From Yinghuangia sp045039925 (GTDB taxonomy: Bacteria; Actinomycetota; Actinomycetes; Streptomycetales; Streptomycetaceae), in contig CP108400.1 in the NCBI GenBank assembly GCA_045039925.1, positions 7,936,001 through 8,000,000 of the forward strand: a DNA stretch of 64,000 nt. The letters are read 5' to 3'. The notes beneath the pieces were generated by a model. The model was not told the DNA's origin. It made no database searches and was given only the letters and a program-made list of their open reading frames with translations. The translations under genes were made by a program, and so were the position numbers. Of the stretch, positions 26,504-36,132 are shown one piece after another. Numbering within the stretch: the first letter of the stretch is position 1; each line of letters begins with the position of its first letter.

Positions 26504-28324
26504 CTACAGTCCCCGCTCGAGGCCCTTGGCGAGGTGTCGCCCCCGACTGGGGAGGGTGACGCGCAGGTCCGGGTAGGCGCCGGTTTTCACCAGGGGCGTG
26601 ACTTTGGGCCCGGGGGTCGGATTGGCCGTGGAACCCTGCAGGGGTCCCAAGGACCGCCTCAGCACGTCCAGCACGGCCTCGTAGGCGGGATCGACGTGTA
26701 CGGGGGGCGTGTCGCGACCTGGGGTGGGCGCCACGGGGCGCGGATGCGCTGGGCCGCTCCGTGTTCCGGACCGGGGGGCGAACGCCGGATCGGGGCTGGG
26801 CAGGCACCAGGCGCAGGTGTCTCCGGTCGCGGCTCCGATGCTGTCGTGGGCCTCGATACCCGGCAGTGGCGCTCGCGCGGGCGCACGGTCGGGGCCGGAC
26901 GGCTGTCGCTCCGGAGGGATGACGCCCAGTGCCCTGGATTTGGCGAGTTTTCCGGCTTGGTGTCGGGTCTCGCTTCCGAATTGCCAGCGCCACGAGCCTG
27001 CCCAGGACAGGTCGGCGAGTGAGCGGTCCACCGTCGGGTCCCCGGCGGCCACGCGACGTACTTCCAGGGGGAACCGCTTCCGGGCCTCGTTCAGTTCGGC
27101 GAGCACTGTGTCGAGGCCTTGTCCGCGGTATCGGGCCGCATGGCGGTAGGTGAGCAGCAGCGAGGCCGTGCGCATGGCGCGTACGGCCCTCGGATTCTTC
27201 CAACGAGGCGGCGCGAGATGGAATTTCGGGTCCATCGTCTGAGGACGTTCGTCGACCGGCCCCCGAACGGACACACGCGCCACGCTCTGACGCGGTCCTT
27301 GTGTGATGGACTCCCAGAGGTTCACTGCCTGATTGCCCAAAAAGGTCAGCCCCGGGTCGCATGGAACGTAGGGGAGGATCCCTTTGCCCATCGGTTGTTC
27401 CGGGGGGACATGGACGAGATGTCCTTTGATCCGGTCGGGCCGGGGGTGCTCCGGTGTGACCAGCGCGAGGGCCAGATGCGACTGGACGTCCCAGCCGAAG
27501 GCCTTGTGCATCGCTTCGGACGTGCTCCCGAGCAGGCCGTTGTCGACCACGATCACCTGTGCGCCGGGGTCGTCCACGGGTAAGCCGAGGCGCCGCAAGT
27601 ACGCGCGGGTGTTGCGCAGTTGCCCGCGTTCGCGGAACCTGCGGGCGACTTCGGATCGGACGAAACTCGTCCTGCTGGTCCCCTTCTCCCGCTTCGGCGC
27701 AGGCGTACGCGGCGAAGGGCGGCCGGCCGCGTGTGCCTCGCGCCGCTCGTGCTGTCGCAGCAGGGCTTTCATCACAGGACGCGACAGACGGGCCTCCACG
27801 GTGTGGCGTGCGACGAAGTCGGGATCCAACCCGCGGCATCCGGCGGCCAGGGCGTGGCCGTCGCGTCCGAGGAACACGATGTGCACGTCGGGGTCGCGTC
27901 GCACCGCTTCGCGCAGGTCGCGCAGGATGGAGGCGGCAAGCCACGTGTTGAAGGGGGCGTAGTCGGCCTCGAGCGTGCGGTAGGCATCGATCACGCTGAG
28001 CGTGTCGGCGAGATTCAACCCGTATTGCCGGCATATCCGCTGGACCGACTGCCCGGACACCTCGATCGGGGTGTCGGGGAAGTCGTCGTACTCGCGGGGC
28101 AGTCCTCGACGGCGCCCGATCAGCTTGAACATCCGTGTCCCGTCGTCGGGGTCAGCCGAGGATGCCCCGCTGGCACGCGGCCGCATCGCCGCAGCCCGAT
28201 CCCTCACGTCCAACTCGCAGGAGAGGCGGGTCAGATGCTTCTTGACCGTGGCCTCGCCGATGAACAGCCCACGCGCGATCTCCCGGTTCGACGCGCCGCG
28301 CGCAACGTGCTCCAGGACCTGCAC
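26504..28324 (-). CDS. LuxR-type HTH fused to a HAD-like domain; start unresolved
   Basis: 606 residues from GTG 28324. It opens in the middle of a LuxR-type HTH: upstream in-frame codons give TLSWREV before QVLEHVARGASNREIARGLF and IGEATVKKHLTRL, but no ATG, GTG or TTG occurs back to the stop at 28457-28459. The true start is therefore lost, non-canonical or in another frame. After the HTH comes IVFLGRDGHALAAGCRGLD, a HAD-like DxDG-type strand-loop as in the LARDG proteins, and YLRRLG ... VIVVDNGLLGSTSE. The last 200 residues are proline-rich and disordered. It is 190 bp downstream of the AraC gene on the same strand. A fused regulator/phosphohydrolase is my best description. Confidence 0.62.
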   Translation of the reverse strand: MQVLEHVARGASNREIARGLFIGEATVKKHLTRLSCELDVRDRAAAMRPRASGASSADPDDGTRMFKLIGRRRGLPREYDDFPDTPIEVSGQSVQRICRQYGLNLADTLSVIDAYRTLEADYAPFNTWLAASILRDLREAVRRDPDVHIVFLGRDGHALAAGCRGLDPDFVARHTVEARLSRPVMKALLRQHERREAHAAGRPSPRTPAPKREKGTSRTSFVRSEVARRFRERGQLRNTRAYLRRLGLPVDDPGAQVIVVDNGLLGSTSEAMHKAFGWDVQSHLALALVTPEHPRPDRIKGHLVHVPPEQPMGKGILPYVPCDPGLTFLGNQAVNLWESITQGPRQSVARVSVRGPVDERPQTMDPKFHLAPPRWKNPRAVRAMRTASLLLTYRHAARYRGQGLDTVLAELNEARKRFPLEVRRVAAGDPTVDRSLADLSWAGSWRWQFGSETRHQAGKLAKSRALGVIPPERQPSGPDRAPARAPLPGIEAHDSIGAATGDTCAWCLPSPDPAFAPRSGTRSGPAHPRPVAPTPGRDTPPVHVDPAYEAVLDVLRRSLGPLQGSTANPTPGPKVTPLVKTGAYPDLRVTLPSRGRHLAKGLERGL

Positions 28325-28514
28325 CTCCCGCCAGGAGAGCGTGTCGTCGACCGGCGGCGCGCGCCGCAGCCAGGGCGACTTTGCGGAAGGGCGGACGTCT
28401 GCTGCCGCGAAGGGGCGGAAGACGTAGGGCTGTTCGCCTGGTGGGTAGCGATTGCGTCATGCCCGCGCCTGCGGCGGGACAGCGGCAGCTCCGGTACCGG
28501 GGGCCGCCGCCCGC

Positions 28515-29621
28515 CTACAGATCCTCCACCGCCCAAGCGTCGGCCGTGCAACCGCCGTGCCGCACGGTGTCGGAGGGCAACCGGCCGTAGGTACGCGCGT
28601 ACACGGTGGTGAAGTAGCGCCTCTCGGGAAAGCCCCATCTCGCGGCGACCTCCGCGACCGACCCGGAGGCCTGTCCTTGGGCGATCGCCCGCAGGTCCGC
28701 GTGGGCGTTGGCCAGCCGGAGGTCGCGGAGGTACTGCAGCGGCGTCAGGTCCAGCCGGCGGCGGAATTCGCCTTGGAGCACGCGGACGCTCACCCGTGCC
28801 GCGGCGGCCATGTCGGCGACCTGGATCGGTCGGTCGATGTTGTCCTCGCAGAAGGACATCGCCCTGTGGAGTGCGCTCCGGGTGACCGGCCGGGGGTCGT
28901 TCACGCGTTCCGGGGGACCGTTGTGCGGTTGCAGCGCGACCAGCGCGTGCACCAGCAGCTGCTCGTAGTGCCCCAGGGCCAGGGGCGAGGCCGCGAGGTA
29001 TCCGGAGGCTCCGCGCGCGAAGCCGCGTGCAAGGCGCAGCCACGCCTGGGCCTCGCCGCTCCGCGTGTCGATCACGGGCTCGAACACCAAGGACGCGTCC
29101 ATGTCGCCGTCCAGACGCAGCCGCGCCGCGCTGTCCACCGCCGCGCGTGGCAGGCACATGAGACGGGTCTTCGTGTCGGCATCCCACCGCGAGGACAACA
29201 CCGGGCCCGGGCTGGAGAGGCTGGGGCTGAACTGCGTGGCGCCCCCGCCGTAGGTGAGGGCGGCGCGGCCCCGGTGTCCGATGCAGGCGATGTAGCCGTC
29301 CAGCCCCTCGTACCCGTCGAGCACGACGTCGGCGCCGTAGGAGAGGTCGTAGACCGCTATCCGGCCGGAATGCAGCTCCGCGAACGAGGCCTGCAAGGGA
29401 CGCGAGTCGCGGAAGATCATGTCGTGGGGGGCGAGCAACGCGTTCGTCAATGTCTGCAGCGATGCCGCGTCGTCACCGTGGTAGAGCATCCGCGCCATCG
29501 GCGTGTCCGCCGTGTTGTGCTGGTCGTCAGGGCCGTCGGGCCATTCCCCGTGTCTCAGTCCGGATGTCTCAGGACCCGCACGCACGTGTTTCGTCTCTCC
29601 TTGGCTTCGCGTCCAGGACAC
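28515..29621 (-). CDS. AraC-family transcriptional regulator
   Basis: 368 residues. The N-terminal cupin-like half (IFRDSRPLQASFAELHSGRI, DGYIACIGHRG) matches AraC_binding_2; the C-terminal double HTH runs from RAMSFCEDNIDRPIQVADMA through SVRVLQGEFRRRLDLTPLQY to SVAEVAARWGFPERRYFTTV. The start may be ATG 29621 or one of the later methionines (MARMLYHG), because the first 40 residues are low-complexity. Family members sense small ligands and activate adjacent genes; the LuxR/HAD-like gene downstream is the natural target. Confidence 0.85.
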   Translation of the reverse strand: MSWTRSQGETKHVRAGPETSGLRHGEWPDGPDDQHNTADTPMARMLYHGDDAASLQTLTNALLAPHDMIFRDSRPLQASFAELHSGRIAVYDLSYGADVVLDGYEGLDGYIACIGHRGRAALTYGGGATQFSPSLSSPGPVLSSRWDADTKTRLMCLPRAAVDSAARLRLDGDMDASLVFEPVIDTRSGEAQAWLRLARGFARGASGYLAASPLALGHYEQLLVHALVALQPHNGPPERVNDPRPVTRSALHRAMSFCEDNIDRPIQVADMAAAARVSVRVLQGEFRRRLDLTPLQYLRDLRLANAHADLRAIAQGQASGSVAEVAARWGFPERRYFTTVYARTYGRLPSDTVRHGGCTADAWAVEDL

Positions 29622-30547
29622 CGATGCGGAGTCGCCGCGGTCGGCGTGGGGCCTTCAGACCTGCATCCCCCGGACCGTAGCAAGCACGATGTGCACCTGC
29701 GAGCGCGTCCCGTGGGGTTCCGCGTCCTACGATCCAGATCAGCGTGAACGCTGCCTTCGTGTTCGTTTTCGCGGCCCTGGGCTGCCTCCCGGCCCCACGG
29801 ATGAGGCGCCCGGTGCCGCGGACCAAGACGAGGACGAGGCGGACCGGCCGGGCCGGCGAGCCAGAGGACCCGGCCGTGGTGGCCGTCCTCGGTGCCCACA
29901 CGCCCGGCCCACCGCGCGAGACCCCACCGGGCCGCCCAGCAAGGAACGTGCCCACGCCTGCCCCCCGGTGCACCGACGACACGCACACGCGAGCACGCAG
30001 GACCCAGGTGCGGCTCGGCGCCGCCGTCGTCGGGTTGGCGGCAGCCGTCACCGGCGGCCTGCACCGGTTCGGCCGCGTGCACACCGGGATCTTCATGTCG
30101 TTCAGTGCGCGGGTGATCCGGGCCATGCTGCGGCTGGCGAGGCGCTGCTGGAACGTCCACGTTACGACCGGGCCGTTCGTCGGGGGTTCGTCGGGGCGAC
30201 GTCCAGGCGTTGGACGCGGGCGCCGCGGCGCCCCCAGGCCCGGTCGGATGCGGCCCGGCATCGGCAAGACGACAGCCGAAGGGCGGTCACCCGCCGAAGT
30301 AGCGGCGCACCGGCCGGAAGACGTTCCGACTTAACCGTCGACACTCCCGCATCACCTGCCTGGACAGTGCGACGCCGACCGCACCGGCGTGCGCACTCCA
30401 GGCACGATCGAGTCCGACAAGCACCGTAGGCACTCACCGCAAAAGGTCAAGTCCTCACCCTGCAGGTACGCCAGGGCACCCGGGGTGGAATCGTGGTCCC
30501 GCAAACCCTGCGGGCCGTCTTCCGGCCACGGATGACGAGGACGTCGC
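29622..30547. other. 900 bp mostly non-coding, with a recombinase fragment
   Basis: No convincing gene. The AraC promoter should lie near 29630-29700. The stretch 30085-30267 holds a serine-recombinase remnant (separate entry). GAGGA at 30535 is the ribosome site of the following ATP-grasp gene. Confidence 0.5.
30085..30267 (-). pseudogene. serine recombinase internal fragment
   Basis: Minus-strand codons read NGPVVTWTFQQRLASRSMAR followed by ITRALNDMKIP, the same segment as residues about 245-277 of the intact recombinase (TGPIVTWMFQQRLAGRSVAR). Flanks on both sides are unrelated. Confidence 0.8.
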
Positions 30548-31405
30548 TTGAGGCTCTGCTTCCTGATCGAGGATCAGTACCGGCATGACAGCATGCCGCT
30601 GGACGTCGTTCGCCGCCTAGTCTCCTGGGGGCACGACATCGATGTCGTCGAACCCGGGCGGTCGCTGGTCGCGCTGGACGAGCTGCTCGGGCGCGGACAC
30701 GACGCGTGGGTGCTCAAGACCGTCTCCGGCGGCCCCGGGCTGAGTCTGTTCGAGGCGGCCGCCGCCGCAGGGATCACCACGATCAACGACGCGCGGGCGG
30801 TACGCGCCGTGCGGGACAAGACGATCGCCGCCGCGGTCGCACGCCGACATGCCCTGCCGTGCCCGGAGACCGGGTTCGCGGCGACCCCGGAGGTGCTGGC
30901 GCGGCTCGGGGCCGAGCGGTTCCCTTTAGTGGTCAAGCCGGTCGGCGGGAACTCCGGGCGGGCGGTCCGGTTGGTCCACTGCGCGCGAGAACTCGCCGTC
31001 GCACAGGAGGCATTGCGTGGCGAGGGCTTCCTGCTCGTGCAGCCCTATGTGGTCAACTCCGGGGTCGACTACAAGGTCTACAGCCTCGGCGGCGAGATCC
31101 ATGCGACGGTGCGCGCGTCGCCACTGCACCCGGAACGGGCGGTCCGGCAACGCGAGGTGCCGCTGCCTGACGATCTGGCCCGGGTGGTGGCGCGGGTCGG
31201 CGAGGCGTACGGCCTCGACCTCTTCGGGGTCGACGTCGTCGAGGGTCCGGCCGGCTGGACGGTCGTCGACGTCAACGACTTCCCCAGTTTCCGCGCGGTG
31301 CCCGACGCGGTCACCCGGGTGGCCAAGACCGTGCTGCGGCTCGCCGCGGGCCCCGTCATCCCGGAACAAGGCGCGTCGCACGGCCTCGCGCGGGTTTCCG
31401 CGTGA
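30548..31405 (+). CDS. ATP-grasp ligase 1 (RimK-like)
   Basis: 285 residues from TTG 30548 with GAGGA six bases upstream. The N-terminal preATP-grasp domain (MRLCFLIEDQYRHDSMPLDV) is followed by FPLVVKPVGGNSGRAVRLV (ATP-binding loop), LLVQPYV...DYKVYSLGG, LDLFGVDVVEG and the metal-binding VVDVNDFPSF. These are the marks of RimK-type enzymes, which join a carboxylate to an amine through an acyl phosphate. It overlaps the second ligase by four bases (GTGA), so the two are translationally coupled and probably act one after the other on the same substrate. No precursor peptide gene is visible upstream. Confidence 0.85.
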   Translation: MRLCFLIEDQYRHDSMPLDVVRRLVSWGHDIDVVEPGRSLVALDELLGRGHDAWVLKTVSGGPGLSLFEAAAAAGITTINDARAVRAVRDKTIAAAVARRHALPCPETGFAATPEVLARLGAERFPLVVKPVGGNSGRAVRLVHCARELAVAQEALRGEGFLLVQPYVVNSGVDYKVYSLGGEIHATVRASPLHPERAVRQREVPLPDDLARVVARVGEAYGLDLFGVDVVEGPAGWTVVDVNDFPSFRAVPDAVTRVAKTVLRLAAGPVIPEQGASHGLARVSA

Positions 31406-32235
31406 CAAACGTCGCGGTCGTCACCGACCGGCCGGACCACCCGACGTTGTCGGCGTACGCGGACCTGCTGTGGGCGCGCGGGCACCACGTGGGATTCGTG
31501 CACCCGGAATCCCCGCCTCGCGAGCTGCCCGCGACCGACCTGCTGCTGCTCAAGTCGCGGACGCCCCATGCCCTGTTGCTCGGCCGCCGGGCGGAGGCCG
31601 TCGGGATCCCCGTGCTCAACACGGTCGACGCCACCGCCGCGTGCCTGGACCGGGTCGAGATGGCGCAGCGCGCGGTGCGGGCCGGATTGCCGTTCCCCGC
31701 GACGTACGCCTTGGAGCGCGTCGCGGACCTGGTGGTCGGCGGTCGCGTCATCCTCAAGACCCGCCACAGCCACCGCGACGAGCCGACTCCTGTGGCCGGG
31801 ACGGTGGACGAGCTGACATCGAACGCCGAGGGTTGGCCCGATGTCCCACTAGTGGCACAGGAGTTCGCCGACGGCGACGGCTGGGACCACAAGTTCTGGG
31901 TGATCGGTGAACGGCTCTTCGCCGGTCTGCGCCGACCGCCGCTGACGCCCGAGGGCCGGGGGACGAAGCGCACGGTCCCCGTCGCCGAGGCCGCCGTGCC
32001 GGAGACCTGGCGGTCGCTGGTCCGCGCCGTCGGCCCCGTGTTCGGGCTCCGGATCTACGGGGTCGACATCGTGGCCACGCGGCGCGGACCCCTGATCGTC
32101 GACGTCAACGCCTTCCCCGGCTTCCGCGGGCTCGCGGGTGCCCCCGAGGCGCTGGCCGAACTCACGCTCCCGGAAACGGGATTGCCGGAGCCGTCGGAGT
32201 CGAGGGGATATCGGGTGGAGCCATGGACGGCCTGA
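31402..32235 (+). CDS. ATP-grasp ligase 2
   Basis: 277 residues from GTG 31402. Same fold as its upstream neighbour but only distantly similar: VAVVTDRPDHPTLSAYADLL, RVILKTRHSHRDEPTPV, VAQEFADGDGWDHKFWVIGE, FGLRIYGVDIVATRRGPLIV and DVNAFPGFRGL. The ATP-loop glycines are replaced (KTRHSHRDE), so nucleotide handling could differ. A pair of adjacent ATP-grasp genes can build amide bonds in tandem (small peptides or amino-acid conjugates). Nothing else biosynthetic follows before the decayed sequence at 32240. Confidence 0.82.
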   Translation: MTNVAVVTDRPDHPTLSAYADLLWARGHHVGFVHPESPPRELPATDLLLLKSRTPHALLLGRRAEAVGIPVLNTVDATAACLDRVEMAQRAVRAGLPFPATYALERVADLVVGGRVILKTRHSHRDEPTPVAGTVDELTSNAEGWPDVPLVAQEFADGDGWDHKFWVIGERLFAGLRRPPLTPEGRGTKRTVPVAEAAVPETWRSLVRAVGPVFGLRIYGVDIVATRRGPLIVDVNAFPGFRGLAGAPEALAELTLPETGLPEPSESRGYRVEPWTA

Positions 32236-32239
32236 GCGG

Positions 32240-32611
32240 GAAGCGGGTTTCGGCGGAGCCGAGCGGCAGCGCGCGGCGATCGTCGTCCGCAGGCAGCTCG
32301 ACCGCCGCCGCGCCCCGGTGGGCCCGTGGCCGACGCGGTAGGTACCCACCCGAAGCACCGCGCCCCGGCCCCGGTGGATCAGCAGACCGGCGATCGGGTC
32401 GGGCGCCGCGTCGAGCGCGGCCTTGACGCCAGGCAGGCTGCGCCAGGCCTCCCACCGCCGCTATTCGCGGAACGAGACCTCGAACACCAGCCCCCACGAA
32501 TGGGTGTGCCACTCCTACATGAGGGCGCTGTGGGTGACGGCGGACTCCACGAGCGTGCACGCGTCGCGCCGGCGTAGCGCCGACGACTGCACGTCGAACA
32601 CCGATGGATGA
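32240..32611 (-). pseudogene. decayed small actinomycete gene
   Basis: One minus frame reads EWHTHSWGLVFEVSFRE, stop, RRWEAWRSLPGVKAALDAAP then DPIAGLLIHRGRGAVL; the sequence continues in a shifted frame as YLPRRPRAHRGAAAVELPAD. The pattern (WEAW..LP.V.AALDA.PDP..GLL...GRG...PRRP) is one I associate with small proteins of actinomycete mobile elements. Two in-frame TAG codons and a frameshift show it is dead. Confidence 0.5.
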
Positions 32612-32870
32612 CCATTCCGCCTGTCCTGGTCGAAAGCTCGGCCGCTGTGCTGCCCGCCCCAGCCCTGGCACGCGTACGGTCCGAGCCCGAGGCACAACAT
32701 CGGACCGACGAGTCACACACTGCACCAACTCACTGCATCTGAAGGGGTGATGGCATGGATGCTGCCATCCGCAGTACGGTAGATACGTAGGGATTCGCCG
32801 AACTGCGGACCTGGTGTCACCAGCGGCGGCCGATACGGTCGAGGTGGATTTGGTCGCCGTCGGCCGCGCA

Positions 32871-32901
32871 GGAGATGGCGGTCGCCATACCCCTCGGACA
32901 C
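32871..32901. other. attachment-like junction, copy C
   Basis: The 31-bp block is identical to copy B (13078-13108), including ATGGCG-GT-CGCCAT and the CTCGGACAC core. Its right flank (ATAATTGCCC-ACGAACC onward) matches copy A, whereas copy B's right flank does not. Such swapped flanks around a shared core point to recombination at the core. Confidence 0.55.
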
Positions 32902-33079
32902 ATAATTGCCCTACGAACCACGGGTTCCAGGGCAGCGCCGATCGGCACCCGTGCTTGGTCTCGGCCGAGGCGGGTGTTTGTCGTTTCCGGGTCTGCTTTT
33001 GTCGATCACCTTCCCTATTTCTCGGTGCTGGCTGTCGGTTGCGCGCTGACCGGTGTCCGGTGCCGTTCTGCGCTGGGAG

Positions 33080-33210
33080 TCATCGACCGATAACGATCCT
33101 TTCCTTCCGTTCGGTGTCCGCGGTCACGGTGCGGCCGGTCTGGTCGTAGATCAAGCCGATCCCGTCGGCGCGCAGCCGGGCGAGTGCGCCCGGGGGGTCC
33201 GGCGCCGTGG
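33080..33210 (-). pseudogene. serine recombinase C-terminal remnant
   Basis: Minus codons read PPGALARLRADGIGLIYDQT then GRTVTADTERKERIVIGR and stop, almost the same as the last 45 residues of the intact recombinase at 211-1659, and the sequence beyond the stop out to copy C is also conserved. The rest of the gene is missing from 33211. Confidence 0.85.
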
Positions 33211-33522
33211 GATCAATCCGCCGCAACCGGCAACGAGACCCCACTTCAACGCTGCGCCACCGCAGAAGTGCTGGCCTGACCAGATTGATTGCGACCGGAG
33301 TCGTCGTCGAGGTTCACGTGGAGCAAAGACCTGCCCTACGAAGCCAAGAGCGCGACGTCGCCACCGTCGGAAGGTCTGAGGTCGACGCCGGGGTCTCCTG
33401 CCTCCAAGGAGGGCCCCGGCAGCTGTCGTTCACATTCACGGACGGTTGAGAGAATTCAACACGTCGCTGGGCGGCGCGTGAATGGATGCCGAGCTTGGGG
33501 GGACACGGTGGGCCGGGCCCGG

Positions 33523-33990
33523 TCACCCGTCATCGCGCTCCGTGACTACGATGCCGGTTCCGGCGAGGGACTCGCCGACCGGTGTTCGCGCCCAGGCTGC
33601 CAGTTGATCCGGGTGTGCCTCGCCGCGGTGCGGCCGATCCGCGATTTCGGCAGCAGTGGGCGGAGTTGGGAGGGTACACACGAGGAGTCGATCGCTTGTG
33701 GCGCTGCTGCAGTCCTCGTCATCGGGGTCGTCGGGTACCCAATGGCTGACCTCGACCCGCCAGGCTCCATTACCGCTTTCGCGCTGCGGTGTTCCGACGG
33801 TGATGAAGTACCCATCCGAGTCGTACGGTTCGTTGAAGATGACGAGGATTTCCGTCTCCAGCATTCGAGGTCGTCGAACTCGACGACCGACAGGTCGTCC
33901 AGGCCGCAGCGCTGACACTGACCGCGCGTGGGATGCGGCACCCGGAAGGACAAGCGGCCCCCGGGCAGAGCGTGGGAGGCTGATGATTCA
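33523..33990 (-). pseudogene. hypothetical protein, apparently frameshifted
   Basis: The upstream frame reads RLSFRVPHPTRGQCQRCGLD then DLSVVEFDDLE near 33870; the downstream frame starts at an overlapping ATG (MLETEILVIFNEPYDSDGYF) and runs to 33523 (VTERDDG). The CxxC at the front and the smooth join suggest one protein of about 150 residues broken by one base near 33866, though two overlapping genes cannot be excluded. Family not recognised. 33211-33522 has no gene I can support. Confidence 0.45.
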
Positions 33991-34279
33991 CTGAAGCTCC
34001 TTTGTGTGTTGAGGACTTGAGAGGTCATCGATCACAACGGAGCTTCAGCCGTTCCGGTCACACCCACGCTGACCGGCACAAACGCACGATCAACGGACTT
34101 TGTAGTCACCCTGGACCGTCGGCGGCCGAATTCAACCCTGCCGTCGAATTCAGTCGACTAATGGTTCACATCCGGGCATTCCCTGAACCATCGGGCGCTC
34201 GACACTGGAGACCACAGGCGCAATCCGATACCCGTGTGCCCACGCCATTTCCGGCGTCCGTCTCACGGTAGGGGGAATC

Positions 34280-35140
34280 ATGCGAACACTCGCGCGCCTA
34301 CACGAAGGCTCTACGGCACATCCGCGACCGAAACGTATGAGTCGCAAGGCCCGTCTGCTCACGCGACTGTTGTCGCTTCTCGCCGTCATCATTCCGACCT
34401 CGGTCATTCTCACGCCGCAGCCGGCGTCCGCGGGCACCTGCTATCAGATGTCCAACGGATACTGGGTCTGCAACGCCATCATGAACAAGTACTTCGGCTT
34501 GGGCGGATGGAACTGGGCCTACCCGGTCACCAACGAGACCGGCACGTCGGACGGCATCGGCGCGTACAACCACTTCAACGAATGGGTGTCCGGCCGGCCG
34601 TCCACCGCGTCGATCTACTGGACCGAGGCGACCGGCACGTGGAAGGTCAACGGCGCGATCCGCGACAAGTGGGGGTGGATGGGGTGGGAACGCAGCCCGC
34701 TCGGCTACCCGACCGGCGACGAGAGCGATCCGGCGTACACCCCCATCACGCAGAGATTCCAGAACGGCATGATCGTCTTTACCCCCGAGCGGGGGGCCTT
34801 GGAAGTCCACGGGGCGATCGCCCACGTGTGGATCGACCTGGGCTACTTCTGGAGCGTCGGGCTGCCCCAGACCGACGAACGCGGAACACCGGACGGCGTG
34901 GGGCGCTACAACCACTTCGACAACGGGTCCATCTATTGGCATCCGAGCTGGGGCGCATTCCCGATCCCCAATCCGATCCGGGACAGATGGGCCAGCCTCG
35001 GCTGGGAGCAAGGATCGCTCGGATACCCGCAAGGATTTCCGTACCAAGATGGGGACTACCTCATCACACAGAACTTCGTGGGCGGCTACATCACCTGTGT
35101 GAACGAACCAGGCGGCTACTGCAGTTACTACGTCTATTGA
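34280..35140 (+). CDS. secreted LGFP-repeat protein
   Basis: 286 residues. ATG 34280 follows AGGGGGAATC. A 50-residue signal peptide has a basic start (SRKARLLTRL), hydrophobic core (LLSLLAVIIPTSVIL) and PASA cleavage site. The mature part has about four LGFP-type repeats (WAYPVTNETGTSDGIGAYNH, SPLGYPTGDESDPAYTPITQ, SVGLPQTDERGTPDGVGRYN, GSLGYPQGFPYQ) with the usual G.YNHF..GSIYW element. LGFP repeats bind or anchor cell wall material in actinomycetes. Two cysteine pairs near the N- and C-termini may form disulfides. ATG 34337 is an alternative start giving a more usual signal length. Base composition here is less GC-rich than in the neighbours. Confidence 0.85.
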   Translation: MRTLARLHEGSTAHPRPKRMSRKARLLTRLLSLLAVIIPTSVILTPQPASAGTCYQMSNGYWVCNAIMNKYFGLGGWNWAYPVTNETGTSDGIGAYNHFNEWVSGRPSTASIYWTEATGTWKVNGAIRDKWGWMGWERSPLGYPTGDESDPAYTPITQRFQNGMIVFTPERGALEVHGAIAHVWIDLGYFWSVGLPQTDERGTPDGVGRYNHFDNGSIYWHPSWGAFPIPNPIRDRWASLGWEQGSLGYPQGFPYQDGDYLITQNFVGGYITCVNEPGGYCSYYVY

Positions 35141-35214
35141 CGCCGATCAGTCGGCGGTGAGGGTGCGCCACGGGCGCGTTGCGGGCCGAGACCAGCGTCT
35201 GCGCACGCAACAAC

Positions 35215-35300
35215 TGTCACGCCTTCGACGTCGCCGGGTCCTGATGACCCTCCATCGACACCCGGCCGTAGAACGCGAACCGGACGCCGCCCGCAGCGCC
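35215..35300 (-). pseudogene. serine recombinase N-terminal fragment
   Basis: Minus codons give GVRFAFYGRVSMEGHQDPAT followed by SKA and a stop, the first motif of the resolvase domain with two substitutions. No other recombinase sequence remains here. Confidence 0.8.
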
Positions 35301-35466
35301 AGAACGCCTTGCCCGGACGCGGAGGCCGCGTGGAACGCGCCGATGGTCGCCACGATGCGCCTCTGCACTGATTCCGGCTTCGACGGACGTTCCTCGACGT
35401 CCCAACGGCCCCTGCCCAAGAACCAAAGGGCGCCATAGGAGTGCGGAAGCACACGCCAGGCACGCA

Positions 35467-35506
35467 CGCAGCCCCAGAGCTCGCCAGAGCGAGCTCTGGG
35501 GCTGCG
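35467..35506. terminator. perfect 17-bp hairpin
   Basis: CGCAGCCCCAGAGCTCG and its exact inverse surround a 6-nt loop (CCAGAG). It lies 330 bp after the LGFP gene. No T-run follows. Could be a terminator or the end structure of a lost element. Confidence 0.5.
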
Positions 35507-36075
35507 ACACGGGCGCTCCCATGCGCCTGGAAAGACACCAATATTTATGGACGGCTGCGTACTTACTGGTGCATGGCCGCCGGAGATGTCCACTGCGAGC
35601 ACTCCAACCACAGACAGGAAAGGCCTCCACAGGCCCGCCCCTCGCGTCGCGACGGAGGCTCATCGCCACTGTGACACTCGGTGTAGCGGTTCTGAGTTCG
35701 TGGATCACAGCGTGGTTTCTCTGCTTCAGTGCACCGACCTCAGGCGCGGTGCCGCACGGCACGTGTTCCACTCGACCGCACACGCACACTCCGCGAACAG
35801 CAAATGCGCATCCAGCATCAACATGGCGAAGCGGCAATGAACGCCCTGGTGAGAAAGCGCAGTTCTTCGTGCAAGCGAGGGTGATCCGCGAGGTCCACGT
35901 CGTATCCATGCCGTCCACGGGCTTGTCGAGGATCAGGGGCTCATTGTCGTGATGCGGTCTGTTGTGTCGGTGGGTCGTGTGCGGCGGAGCAGCCGCATCC
36001 CCGTCAGCTCGGAGGGGGTGTTCGGAGGCGTCTTCGGGGTCAGGTCGGTGAGGACGCAGACCGCTGCATGCGGGG
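35507..36075. other. 570 bp, only a doubtful small membrane ORF
   Basis: A plus-strand frame 35521-35952 (143 codons) includes a hydrophobic stretch LIATVTLGVAVLSSWITAWF but has ordinary out-of-frame composition elsewhere. I do not regard it as a secure gene. Confidence 0.3.
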
Positions 36076-36132
36076 AATGTCGCCGAGGCGATCGCCGCGC
36101 GCGGCACCGTCCCCGCGGAGGCCCGCCGATGA
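36076..36132 (+). pseudogene. C-terminal remnant of acetaldehyde dehydrogenase (acylating)
   Basis: In-frame codons NVAEAIAARGTVPAEARR and TGA overlap the ATG of the aldolase by the ATGA arrangement normal for mhpF-mhpE type pairs. The rest of the dehydrogenase is not present. Confidence 0.55.
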
